Shown here: in pieces, positions 25,335 to 33,417 of the stretch
Layout: the number at the start of each line of letters is the position of its first letter
How positions within the stretch are numbered: the stretch's first letter is position 1
Assembly (NCBI GenBank): GCA_002434245.1
Contig: DJJR01000026.1
Coordinates: 62,001-126,000, forward strand
From: Pelosinus fermentans
GTDB taxonomy: Bacteria > Bacillota > Negativicutes > DSM-13327
Length of the DNA: 64,000 nt
Direction of reading: 5' to 3'
Translations under genes and position numbers: made by a program
The notes under the pieces: generated by a model
The model's database searches: none
Seen by the model: only the letters and a program-made list of their open reading frames with translations
Told to the model about the DNA's origin: nothing

Positions 25335-25424
25335 GAAACGCGAAGACGCGAAGAGTAGGAAGGACACGAAGGGAATTATACAATATTCCTTAGCGTTCTT
25401 CACACCTTCGTGCCTTCGCGTTTC
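25335..25424. repeat. Palindromic intergenic repeat, type A (copy 5)
   Basis: Left arm GAAACGCGAAGACGCGAAGA with inner GGACACGAAGGG; right arm CCTTCGTGCCTTCGCGTTTC. The flanks are AACATTTT before and AATTGTTTTTTT after. The remainder of 25298-25627 has only a loose direct repeat, TTCCAATGAACC (25490 region) and TTCCATTGAACC (25531 region), of unknown meaning. Confidence 0.85.
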
Positions 25425-25627
25425 AATTGTTTTTTTCTTTTTTAATTTCATGCATAAATCACAGAGAATAAGAGGGCAAAATAGCTATTTCCAATGAACC
25501 CTGATTCCTTTCTGATTATCGACTAATTTATTCCATTGAACCATTTTTTGTTTCCCGTTAGTAGTACTTGAGGTATGGTATAAGTGGAATCTTAAAGAGT
25601 ATTCAAAAAATAAGGAGGAGGTTTATT

Positions 25628-27430
25628 GTGAACGGTATTTATCTTGTTATTATTGCCGCGCTTTGGTTAACTCTTGCGTATCGTATTTATGGTTCCTTTA
25701 TAGCTGCTAAAGTGCTTACGCTGAATTCAGAACGGGTTACTCCTGCGGTAAGTATGGACGATGGGCGGGATTACGTTCCCACAAACAAATGGGTTACCTT
25801 TGGTCATCATTTTGCAGCCATAGCTGGTGCTGGCCCGTTGGTAGGTCCGGTTATTGCAGCTCAGTTTGGTTATCTCCCAGGAACGCTGTGGTTATTAATT
25901 GGTGCTGTTTTTGCTGGGGCTGTCCATGATATGGTAATCCTATTTGCCTCAGTTCGCCACAATGGTTTATCTGTGGCACAGATCGCAAAGAAGGAAGTCA
26001 GTAATATATCTGGTTTTTGCACTTCGATTGCGGTATTATTTTTGCTGGTCATTACCTTGGCTGGTATGGCTGTGGTAGTAGCAAATGCTTTGTACAATAG
26101 TCCTTGGGGTACGTTCACGGTTGCTGCCACTATTCCGATTGCTATTTTTATTGGTATTTACCTGCGCTGGCTGCGCCCTGGGAAAATCCAGGAAGCTTCT
26201 ATCATTGGTGTGCTGTTGGTTTTGGCTGCTGTTTTTGTCGGTCCATGGATTCAGCATTCTTTCTTGGCACCATATTTTACATTTGATGTAAAGCAATTAT
26301 CAATTATGTTAGCTTTTTACGGTTTTTTTGCCGCTGCATTGCCAGTGTGGCTGCTGCTGGCACCACGGGATTACTTGAGTACTTATATGAAAATTGGTAC
26401 CATTGCTGCATTGACTATCGGCATTATTGTAGTTAGACCTGAAATCCAAATGCCTGCATTCAGTCAATTTGTGAATGGGGGCGGACCCGTTATTGGAGGT
26501 CCAGCCTGGCCGTTTGTCTTCATTACCATTGCCTGTGGTGCATTATCTGGGTTTCACTCCTTAATCAGTACAGGTACGACACCTAAAATGATCATGAATG
26601 AAAAAGAGATTCTTCCTATCGGCTACGGTGCTATGTTAGTCGAAAGTTTTGTTGCCTTAATGGCATTGATTGCTGCTACCAGTTTGAATCCGGCTGATTA
26701 TTTTGCCATCAACTCTACTCCGGCGGCATTTGCCAAATTAGGATTAGTCGTAGACCAATTACCCCATCTGTCTGAAATGGTTGGCGAAAATATTACCGGA
26801 CGTCCCGGCGGTGCCGTTTCATTGGCTGTCGGTATGGCTCATATTTTTTCCAAAATACCGGGAATGGAATCACTCATGTCCTTTTGGTACCATTTTTGTA
26901 TCATGTTTGAAGCCTTATTCATTTTGACATTAATTGATGCTGGTACTCGTGTTGGCCGTTATCTATTGCAAGAAATGGGTGGCGTAATCTATAAGCCACT
27001 CAAAGATACTCACTGGTGGCCTGGTATCGTCTTTACTAGTGCTTTAATTTGTTTTGCTTGGGGTTATCTGGTACTTCAGGGGAATATTTCTACAATTTGG
27101 CCTTTATTTGGTGTTTCAAATCAGCTGTTAGGCACCTTGACGTTAGCAATCGGTACTACCATGCTCTTCCGTATGGGACGGGGACGCTATGCCTGGATTA
27201 CCATTATACCCATGATGTTTTTAGCAACCGTTACATTTACCGCTGATTACATGAATATTTTCAATACCTATTTACCAGCAAAAAATTACCTGCTGGCTGG
27301 TGTCAGCGGTGTCATGTTTATACTGGTAGTCGTTGTTCTCATTGACTCTATCATTCGCTGGGTGCATCTGTCACGAACGGTTCCACCTGATTACAGCGAA
27401 GCACCTGCACCCAAATCCATAATCAATTAA
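25628..27430 (+). CDS. cstA: Carbon starvation protein CstA, pyruvate/peptide transporter family
   Basis: 600 residues from the GTG at 25628, which has AAGGAGGAGG ideally spaced; the longer frame to 25568 lacks any site. About sixteen transmembrane helices. Family marks are the N-terminal YRIYGSFIAAKVL, ITPAVSMDDGRDYVPTNKW-like segment (residues about 35-55), and GHHFAAIAGAGPLVGPVIAA. Enteric members (CstA, YjiY/BtsT) import peptides or pyruvate. This is the 600-residue form. A terminator follows. No LytTR-type regulator is beside it. Confidence 0.95.
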   Translation: MNGIYLVIIAALWLTLAYRIYGSFIAAKVLTLNSERVTPAVSMDDGRDYVPTNKWVTFGHHFAAIAGAGPLVGPVIAAQFGYLPGTLWLLIGAVFAGAVHDMVILFASVRHNGLSVAQIAKKEVSNISGFCTSIAVLFLLVITLAGMAVVVANALYNSPWGTFTVAATIPIAIFIGIYLRWLRPGKIQEASIIGVLLVLAAVFVGPWIQHSFLAPYFTFDVKQLSIMLAFYGFFAAALPVWLLLAPRDYLSTYMKIGTIAALTIGIIVVRPEIQMPAFSQFVNGGGPVIGGPAWPFVFITIACGALSGFHSLISTGTTPKMIMNEKEILPIGYGAMLVESFVALMALIAATSLNPADYFAINSTPAAFAKLGLVVDQLPHLSEMVGENITGRPGGAVSLAVGMAHIFSKIPGMESLMSFWYHFCIMFEALFILTLIDAGTRVGRYLLQEMGGVIYKPLKDTHWWPGIVFTSALICFAWGYLVLQGNISTIWPLFGVSNQLLGTLTLAIGTTMLFRMGRGRYAWITIIPMMFLATVTFTADYMNIFNTYLPAKNYLLAGVSGVMFILVVVVLIDSIIRWVHLSRTVPPDYSEAPAPKSIIN

Positions 27431-27447
27431 AGAGAATATAAAAAGGT

Positions 27448-27483
27448 AAATAAGCTCCGCTGGTTCGGGGCTTATTTTTTTTG
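27448..27483 (+). terminator. Terminator after cstA
   Basis: AAATAAGC pairs with GCTTATTT around a GC-rich loop (CCGCTGGTTCGGG can extend the stem) and runs into eight T. Confidence 0.8.
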
Positions 27484-27514
27484 CTAGAATTTATAAAGTT
27501 ATATAAAAAAACAG

Positions 27515-27598
27515 CGAACCGCGAAGGGCGCGAAGAATGCAAAGAACACGAAGGAATTTTATGGATATATTCTTCAAATCTTCGTATCTTCGCGGTTC
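27515..27598. repeat. Palindromic intergenic repeat, type A (copy 6)
   Basis: Left arm GAACCGCGAAGGGCGCGAAG with inner GAACACGAAGGAA; right arm TTCAAATCTTCGTATCTTCG then CGGTTC. A-run before and after. A type B half copy follows within 25 bp. Confidence 0.85.
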
Positions 27599-27621
27599 AA
27601 AAAAAAATTTCCATCGTTATC

Positions 27622-27653
27622 TTTTCTCTGTGCGCTCTGCGCCTCTGCGGTTC
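27622..27653 (+). repeat. Type B half repeat
   Basis: TTTTCTCTGTGCGCTCTGCG followed by CCTCTGCGGTTC is the right arm of the type B palindrome; no left arm is present. It lies directly after a full type A copy, so both types can sit side by side. Together they fill 27431-27750. Confidence 0.75.
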
Positions 27654-27750
27654 CTTTTCTGTTTTGGCTTTTCGCATATTGCATAGCCGATGTGATTTAT
27701 ATATAATAAGTTGGATAAAGGATGGTCGGTTCTAAGGGGGAATAGGCAAA

Positions 27751-28428
27751 ATGATGGATATGCCGGTTGTTATTTCAGATCATGTAATGGATAGCGTGAA
27801 GGGATGGAGCATCGAAAAGTCGATACCGAATTTTTCCCGTGTTATTGGGGTGTTAAAAGAAACTTGGGATTTACAGACATTTAAAAATTTGGAACGAGGG
27901 AAAGTAGCGGTTCCTGATGATGTGATGAATGAGTACTTAGCTTCAACGATAGAAGATAGTGAAGAAATAAAAGAGTTATCCATCACGTCCTTAGAGGATC
28001 ATAAGCTGAAAATTACTGCTTTAACAAAAAAAGCCGGGCGTATGGTTTTTATCTGCCATGTAAAGCAGTTTGAACATAATAAAGATAGTTCTGTTATGAA
28101 ATTAAAAATCGTAGATAAAAAATTGCCTGATAAACCGGTTGTTTCATGGATTTTTTCTAAAGTCAGTTTGGCTATGGTTACAAAATTTGTAGGTCATGTT
28201 GACCCTGGTTATGGCTTTGGAGTTAAAATCGTGGGGAATGAGGTAACCATTGATTTCCATCAGGCGTTATATAACTCTAATATAGGCACGATTGATGTAT
28301 TAGGGTATAAACCGTTGGATGCCGTGATCATTAAAGAGGCTGTACCGGAAAAGGGATTTGTCAACTTCACAACGGCTGTGGATTTACCGGATGAAATTAA
28401 AGACAGGATTAAGAATGTACTGCCCTAA
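27751..28428 (+). CDS. Protein of unknown function
   Basis: 225 residues, no signal peptide or membrane helix. AAGGGGGAATAG precedes the ATG; a second ATG two codons on is possible. The central part (KLKITALTKKAGRMVFICHV and MKLKIVDKKLPDKPVVSWIF) alternates like a beta-rich lipid- or ligand-binding domain, with TKFVGHVDPGYGFGVKIVGN resembling an amphipathic barrel strand pair, but I do not recognise a family. It stands alone, ending in a shared terminator with the convergent HD-GYP gene. Confidence 0.75.
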   Translation: MMDMPVVISDHVMDSVKGWSIEKSIPNFSRVIGVLKETWDLQTFKNLERGKVAVPDDVMNEYLASTIEDSEEIKELSITSLEDHKLKITALTKKAGRMVFICHVKQFEHNKDSSVMKLKIVDKKLPDKPVVSWIFSKVSLAMVTKFVGHVDPGYGFGVKIVGNEVTIDFHQALYNSNIGTIDVLGYKPLDAVIIKEAVPEKGFVNFTTAVDLPDEIKDRIKNVLP

Positions 28429-28462
28429 GAAGGGTATAGATAAAGGGAAAAACCAAAAAGAT

Positions 28463-28514
28463 CCTAATAATAAAAGCAGGCTTTGTAGAAACAAAGCCTG
28501 TTTTTATTATTAGG
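28463..28514. terminator. 24-bp-stem bidirectional terminator
   Basis: The arms 28463-28486 and 28491-28514 pair over 24 bp with one mismatch around loop AGAA, with A/T-runs inside the stem on both strands. It lies between convergent genes and covers the stop codon of the minus-strand HD-GYP gene. Confidence 0.88.
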
Positions 28515-29568
28515 ATAAAGGATAATCAGGAGTGCACATTCGATTGATACTGCGGGTTTTATCGGCAGATAGATCAATCAGCTTTTGATCGAGAGTTTTA
28601 ACAATTGGATCATTTGAGTTAGGCGAAAAGAAAATAATCGTTGCTTCTTGTCCATCGCTTAAGATGACATTACTATTTAATAAAGAATCACGAACCTGTT
28701 TCGTAAACATTTGACAGATGGTAGGGTCAAGTTTGCCAAACATATCCTTTGTTAATACATTAAGAGCATTAAAAGGATTGCAATAGTCTTCTATATAGGA
28801 ATGGTAATGAAATATATCGGCAATGGTAATAATTTTAGCATAAGGATGAATTCTTGGACCAGAAATACCCATGGGGAAACCGGTACCGTCCAAATATTCA
28901 TGATGCTGTAAAACGCTTAAAGTTACTTCGTCAGAAATGCCTTTAACATTCTTAATCAGCTGGGCGCCATTTATAACATGCGTTTTTTCCGAAGTGGAAC
29001 TGTTTTCATGACTAATAACCATTTTTCCAATGTCATGGAGCAATCCGGCTAAAGTGAGTGCTTTAAGCTCTGTTTCATTATAATGGAGCTGTCTGCCGAT
29101 TAATCCACAGATATAGGCTACCATGGCAGTGTGGCGTGCGATCTTGCTGGCTAGTTGATAATCGCTAATCAGCAGGTAGTCCATAAGTGCAGGTCCTGTT
29201 GTCAGTATCGAAGAATAGATAGCAAACGAAGTGCTCTTAAGGGCTAGAACAGGAACCTTATTTTGATTGCGCACAAATTCAAAAGAACTGTCTGTAGAGG
29301 TTAAGACTGAATCATATTCCTGAAAGAACTGCTTACATTCAGCAGATATATCAAATGAAGAGGATGGAGACGGCAATATAGCTTGGCTTTCCACTGGCTC
29401 GTGGTCATCCTCCCCATTTATATAAACATAATTGACACCCCACATGCTAAGGAGTGAGATGGCTCGCTGACTTAAAACTCCCCCTGCATTTAACAGCGTT
29501 TTTCCAGCGGGAGTGATGACAGCATCACTGAGTACCAAACCTGGGCTTAGATTTTTTACGGCGACCAT
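28510..29568 (-). CDS. HD-GYP domain protein, probable c-di-GMP phosphodiesterase
   Basis: 352 residues from the ATG at 29568. A TTG at 29589 would start only one base after the AAAAGGAG site, and the ATG is about 21 bases from it, so the start is uncertain. An N-terminal domain (LSPGLVLSDAVITPAGKTLL) of the kind often fused to HD-GYP precedes the hydrolase with LLHDIGKMVISHE and QHHEYLDGTGFPMG. The GYP triad reads GFP, a conservative change. The last 70 residues carry a domain with a ligand-like strand pattern (LSDGQEATIIFFSP). Activity on c-di-GMP is expected but unproven. Confidence 0.85.
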   Translation of the reverse strand: MVAVKNLSPGLVLSDAVITPAGKTLLNAGGVLSQRAISLLSMWGVNYVYINGEDDHEPVESQAILPSPSSSFDISAECKQFFQEYDSVLTSTDSSFEFVRNQNKVPVLALKSTSFAIYSSILTTGPALMDYLLISDYQLASKIARHTAMVAYICGLIGRQLHYNETELKALTLAGLLHDIGKMVISHENSSTSEKTHVINGAQLIKNVKGISDEVTLSVLQHHEYLDGTGFPMGISGPRIHPYAKIITIADIFHYHSYIEDYCNPFNALNVLTKDMFGKLDPTICQMFTKQVRDSLLNSNVILSDGQEATIIFFSPNSNDPIVKTLDQKLIDLSADKTRSINRMCTPDYPLS

Positions 29569-29730
29569 TTTAGTAGCGATAAGAACCAACTCCTTTTTAA
29601 AAGACTATATAAGTAAGATCGAATCATATGCAAAAAAAAATAAGTACTATATAGTAAGATTATACATGTTATAGTGAATATCTCAAAGATATTTTCGAGA
29701 AAATACTGAATAGTAAAAATACGCTTTTTT

Positions 29731-29759
29731 TTGCATAATGCAAGAGGGCGAGTTATAAT
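29731..29759 (+). promoter_or_regulatory. Sigma-A promoter for the DUF218 gene
   Basis: TTGCAT (29731-29736), 17 bp, TATAAT (29754-29759), about 50 bp before the gene. Two A-tracts lie upstream. Confidence 0.7.
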
Positions 29760-29809
29760 GAGGCTAAACGAGTCTAGAATGTCATTTACCGAGCATGGAG
29801 GAGAAAATA

Positions 29810-30562
29810 TTGGTATATTTTATTAAGTTTATATATAGCACCTTTTTGTTCCCTCCGGGAATTATTTTAGTAGGCCTATTTTTTTTATGTTTGTATGCAT
29901 TCCAAAAACATCGTCAATTGGCAAAAATAATAGGGATATTTACAGTACTGTTTTATTTATGTACGATTTCCTTGGTAAGTGATCGATTAATAGGATATTT
30001 GGAAAAGGAGTATCCAGTTCCCGGTTCAGTAGAAGGAGATGTTATTGTCATGCTGGGAGGAGGATCAACCCTTGATACACCCAATGTCAATGGATTAGGT
30101 CATTTGTCAGGCTTCGCTGCCAATCGTCTTTTAACTTCGGCTCAATTGTACCAAAAGCTGCATATTCCTATTATCTTATCAGGCGGAAAGGTCTTAGAGA
30201 CTACGGGGTGTGAGGCTGAGATCAGCAAGCTTATTTTGCTTGGGTTAGGAGTTCCAGAAGAGAAAATTATTATTGAAGATAAAAGTTTAAATACTACGGA
30301 AAATGCGATGTATACGAAAGTATTACTGGAAAAGCATGGATTTAAGCAGCCTGTTTTAGTGACCTCGGCTTTTCATATGAAACGGTCTGTATTGCAATTT
30401 GAGAAATCGCAGGTAACTGTTCTGCCTTATCCAACGGATTATCAAAGTAATATAAAAAATCAATTTGAGTTACATCAATTATGGCCTTCGGCAGGTGCTC
30501 TGCTGAATATAAGTTTGGCATTGAAAGAATACGTAGGTATTTTAGCAGTTGATTGGTATTAG
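29810..30562 (+). CDS. YdcF/DUF218 family membrane-anchored protein
   Basis: 250 residues from a TTG at 29810, seven bases after GGAGGAG; an ATG at 29795 overlaps that site and is less likely. Two N-terminal transmembrane helices (FIKFIYSTFLFPPGIILVGL and a second to about residue 60) are followed by the DUF218 domain: DVIVMLGGGS, IILSGGK, SLNTTENA and LVTSAFHMKRS. Family members of this ElyC/SanA/YdcF type act in envelope or cell-wall-related processes, with no firm reaction. It stands alone. Confidence 0.85.
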   Translation: MVYFIKFIYSTFLFPPGIILVGLFFLCLYAFQKHRQLAKIIGIFTVLFYLCTISLVSDRLIGYLEKEYPVPGSVEGDVIVMLGGGSTLDTPNVNGLGHLSGFAANRLLTSAQLYQKLHIPIILSGGKVLETTGCEAEISKLILLGLGVPEEKIIIEDKSLNTTENAMYTKVLLEKHGFKQPVLVTSAFHMKRSVLQFEKSQVTVLPYPTDYQSNIKNQFELHQLWPSAGALLNISLALKEYVGILAVDWY

Positions 30563-30597
30563 TACCTTATCAGCCCTAAATCAGTGGATACTGACAG

Positions 30598-30679
30598 TCT
30601 ATTCTCCGCACCCTTCGTTGTCGTCGGTCGGCATACTCCCGGTATGCTTCCCTCCTTCGCCTTGTGCTGCGAAAAATAG
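30598..30679. repeat. 82-bp imperfect palindrome of a different type
   Basis: The ends CTATTCTCCGCACCCTTCG and CTTGTGCTGCGAAAAATAG are near reverse complements, and the centre has GGCATAC/GGTATGC around TCCC. It does not share sequence with the type A and B repeats. It lies in the intergenic space between DUF218 and nirJ1 genes, which otherwise shows only a weak promoter. Confidence 0.6.
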
Positions 30680-30738
30680 CCTTGCCATTATCCTACCGTT
30701 AGTACAAAAAAAGGATATAATTTAAAAAGGACTAAGTA

Positions 30739-30768
30739 TAGACATCTCCTATATAAGACTGTTACAAT
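30739..30768 (+). promoter_or_regulatory. Weak candidate promoter for the radical SAM gene
   Basis: TAGACA (30739-30744), 18 bp, TACAAT (30763-30768), about 75 bp before the start. Only a partial match. Confidence 0.35.
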
Positions 30769-30844
30769 ATGCTAAGAACGTATACGTTGGCAGATTGTTT
30801 TCGCGATGCTGCTAATGAAAAATATTGAGAAAAGAGTGAAAAAT

Positions 30845-32014
30845 ATGATTGGTGTAAGCAAATTGCTTTGCGATACGGAAAATTTCGGGGATTCATTGCG
30901 TTATGCTCCCGGTGTCCATGGACAGCGTCATGGTGCTGCCCAAGGTATGGGGCCGGTACTTTCTTGGAATATTACCCGAACCTGTAATTTGAGATGTGTA
31001 CATTGCTACTCTGATTCCGATGGGAAAAAATATGATGGTGAGCTGACAACGAAAGAGGCTAAAAAATTTATTGATGACTGTGCTGCCTTTAAGGTCCCTG
31101 TTTTGTTGCTGTCAGGAGGAGAACCACTCATTCGTCCTGATGTTTTTGAATTGGTGGAACACGCCAAGAAATATGGCATACGTTCTACTTTTTCTACCAA
31201 TGGCACATTGATTGACAAACAATTAGCAAAAGATATTAAGGCACTAAATGTAGGTTATGTGGGTATTAGCCTTGATGGTCTGGGTGAAGCCAATGATAAA
31301 TTTCGTGGTAAGCAAGGGGCCTTTGAAAAAGCCCTGGAAGGCATCCGCAACTGTCTGGATGTGGGACAACGCGTTGGTTTGCGTTTTACCATTAACCGCT
31401 ATAATTTTCATGATTTAGAAAATATCTTTCGCCTGATAAAAGAGGAAAGAATTCCGCGGGTCTGTTTTTATCATTTGGTGTATTCAGGAAGAGCTTCTCA
31501 GATGATGGAGCATGATGTTACTCATGAGGAGTCCCGTCAGGCTATGGATCTTATTATGGCTAAGGCGCAAGAACTTGATAAAACCTGTGAAATACTTACT
31601 GTTGATAACCATGCGGATATTGTATATTTATATTTGCAGGCTCTTAAGAAGGATCCTGTGCGGGCCGAGAAGGTATGGAATCTGATGATGCGCAATGGCG
31701 GCAATCGTTCAGGCATCGCTTTTGGCAATGTAGATCCTTTAGGAAATGTTCATTCGGATCAATTTACCCAGAATTATACCTTTGGAAATGTTCGTGATCG
31801 AGCAATTGGCGACATCTGGACAGATGAGTCCAATCCCATTCTTGCAGGCTTAAAGGATCGCAAAGCATTATTAAAGGGCCGCTGTGGTATCTGTAAATGG
31901 CTAAATGTCTGTAATGGCAATTTCCGTGCCCGGGCAGAAGCTGCCACCGGTGATTTCTGGGAATCAGATCCAGCCTGTTATTTGACAGACGAAGAGATCG
32001 GTATCGTAAAATAG
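30845..32014 (+). CDS. nirJ1: NirJ1-like radical SAM/SPASM protein
   Basis: 389 residues from the ATG at 30845 (earlier in-frame ATGs lack a ribosome site). The radical SAM cluster CxxxCxxC is Cys47-Cys51-Cys54 in RTCNLRCVHCYS, followed by LLLSGGEPL. A C-terminal SPASM region holds CGICKWLNVCNG and a last cysteine in DPACYL, for an auxiliary iron-sulfur cluster. The N-terminus MIGVSKLLCDTENFGDSLRY is what I recall for NirJ1, linked to heme d1 or the alternative siroheme-to-heme route. No nirJ2, nirDL/ahb or hem genes are adjacent, so the exact product is unclear. A terminator follows. Confidence 0.8.
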   Translation: MIGVSKLLCDTENFGDSLRYAPGVHGQRHGAAQGMGPVLSWNITRTCNLRCVHCYSDSDGKKYDGELTTKEAKKFIDDCAAFKVPVLLLSGGEPLIRPDVFELVEHAKKYGIRSTFSTNGTLIDKQLAKDIKALNVGYVGISLDGLGEANDKFRGKQGAFEKALEGIRNCLDVGQRVGLRFTINRYNFHDLENIFRLIKEERIPRVCFYHLVYSGRASQMMEHDVTHEESRQAMDLIMAKAQELDKTCEILTVDNHADIVYLYLQALKKDPVRAEKVWNLMMRNGGNRSGIAFGNVDPLGNVHSDQFTQNYTFGNVRDRAIGDIWTDESNPILAGLKDRKALLKGRCGICKWLNVCNGNFRARAEAATGDFWESDPACYLTDEEIGIVK

Positions 32015-32045
32015 CGAGACATCGCTCTATAAATTTGGATTTTTC

Positions 32046-32073
32046 GCTGTCACTATAAAGTGGCAGCTTTTTA
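32046..32073 (+). terminator. Terminator after the radical SAM gene
   Basis: GCTGTCACT pairs with AGTGGCAGC around ATAA, then TTTTTAT. It separates this gene from the iron locus. Confidence 0.8.
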
Positions 32074-32102
32074 TATGGTGAGACCAAATGAGGGGAGCTT
32101 AG

Positions 32103-32143
32103 TTGACAAACTGATAAAAACCGCTATAATGAGAATTGTTATC
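32103..32143 (+). promoter_or_regulatory. Promoter with overlapping Fur box, AraC regulator
   Basis: TTGACA (32103-32108), 16 bp, TATAAT (32125-32130). The 19 bases from 32125 (TATAATGAGAATTGTTATC) match the Fur consensus GATAATGATAATCATTATC at 15 positions and cover the -10 box, so iron-loaded Fur should block transcription. Confidence 0.78.
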
Positions 32144-32194
32144 AATTATTATGAGCTTTCTCGGCATCGAAGAGTCTGAAATGGAGGTGATAAT

Positions 32195-33154
32195 TTGCTT
32201 AATGAACATTTGGTGGGACTGGAAGTTGGCCGTTTATTGAATCAGCCGTCATTAGAGACCAAATACGTTCTTCCTGCAGAAACTGGCAGTGGTTATTGCC
32301 GACAGATTAGACCTGATAAGACGTTGCAGGTCGTTCAGTGTGAAGCTTATTTTCATCAACCTCTTCAGATTCCACTGACTCTGCAGCGTCAAGTCTTTCA
32401 GATTTCTTTTTGTTTTGAAGGTCCGCTTACTTGGCAGACTACAGGCGGCGCTAGTGAATCAGTACTTAATCATAACGAGAGCTATTTGTGTTATGGTGAA
32501 AATATGAGTGGCATCAATTATTATGCAAGGGAAACTCAATATAGTGGGATTGTAATCAATATGCAGTATGACCGTTTTCATTCCATTCTTAAAGCTCTTA
32601 AGCCTGACTGGAGGATTTATCAGTATGGAGAGCCTGTATCGGCAGTCAGAAGAATGCCTGTTACTGCAACAGTTAGAAGACTGCTAGGGGATATTATTGG
32701 CAGCTCTTGTGATGATTCACTCAAAAGACTGTATCTTGAGGCGAAAGTCCTTGAGCTTATTGCAGTCTATATGAATGAAATGGTGGAGGAAAAACAAGTT
32801 GGATGTGGTGCTGTCCAAATTTCAGCACGGGACATAGAGGGGCTTCGTGAGATTAAAAGGATTTTAGATCAGAGTATCGATGCTGCACCGACGATTAAGA
32901 CGCTGGCGAGGATGACTTGTTTGAATGAGTTTAAAATAAAAACGGGCTTTAAACAGATGTTTGGTATGCCGGTTCATGCCTATGTGGTGGATAAAAGAAT
33001 GGAGGCGGCTCGTGATTTATTGGAGGGAAAAAAAATAAAAGTGGGTGAGGTTGCCAGTTTGGTTGGTTATACGAATACTAGCCATTTCATTGCCGCATTC
33101 CGCAAAAGATTTGATATGACTCCTGGTGAATACTGCAATAGTGATAAACGATAA
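32195..33154 (+). CDS. AraC-family transcriptional regulator, PchR-like
   Basis: 319 residues from a TTG start with ATGGAGGTGA upstream. The N-terminal 200 residues are a ligand domain; the C-terminus (about 215-319) is the double helix-turn-helix: IKTLARMTCLNEFKIKTGFK and VGEVASLVGYTNTSHFIAAF then RKRFDMTPGEYC. Proteins of this shape next to TonB receptors (PchR, YbtA) bind a siderophore and activate its uptake genes. The Fur box over its promoter and the TonB receptor directly downstream fit that role; the ligand is unknown. Terminator follows. Confidence 0.9.
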   Translation: MLNEHLVGLEVGRLLNQPSLETKYVLPAETGSGYCRQIRPDKTLQVVQCEAYFHQPLQIPLTLQRQVFQISFCFEGPLTWQTTGGASESVLNHNESYLCYGENMSGINYYARETQYSGIVINMQYDRFHSILKALKPDWRIYQYGEPVSAVRRMPVTATVRRLLGDIIGSSCDDSLKRLYLEAKVLELIAVYMNEMVEEKQVGCGAVQISARDIEGLREIKRILDQSIDAAPTIKTLARMTCLNEFKIKTGFKQMFGMPVHAYVVDKRMEAARDLLEGKKIKVGEVASLVGYTNTSHFIAAFRKRFDMTPGEYCNSDKR

Positions 33155-33177
33155 AATAAATAAAGATATAATGATAC

Positions 33178-33227
33178 AAGATCTCATCTGCTTGCTTATT
33201 ATGATAAGCGGCAGATGGGATCTTTTT
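33178..33227 (+). terminator. Terminator after the AraC regulator
   Basis: A long stem (AAGATCTCATCTGC with GCAGATGGGATCTT, continued inward by GCTTAT/ATAAGC) ends in TTTTTT. Confidence 0.85.
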
Positions 33228-33323
33228 TAGCATCGAAAAATACAATCGCTGGAGTGTAGTCAAAAATACCTTTTTGAGTATGATAAAATATCGTTTCGGG
33301 TAACATTATTTTGCTAATTTATC

Positions 33324-33342
33324 TATAATGAGAATCGATCGC
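33324..33342 (+). promoter_or_regulatory. Fur-box-like site before the TonB receptor
   Basis: TATAATGAGAATCGATCGC matches the Fur consensus at about 13 of 19 positions and contains a TATAAT -10 sequence. The first half is the same as in the AraC promoter. No good -35 box, as expected of an activator-dependent promoter. Confidence 0.6.
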
Positions 33343-33417
33343 AGCTTAAATGTTGTTTGGGTAGAAAAAATGCCTCATGAATAACGGTGATAATCTATAG
33401 CAAAAGGAGGGCAAACA

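Noticed and set aside
27481-27735. Plus-strand frame of 84 codons after cstA
   Set aside because: It is made of the type A and B repeats read through; Arg/Leu-rich junk with no ribosome site.
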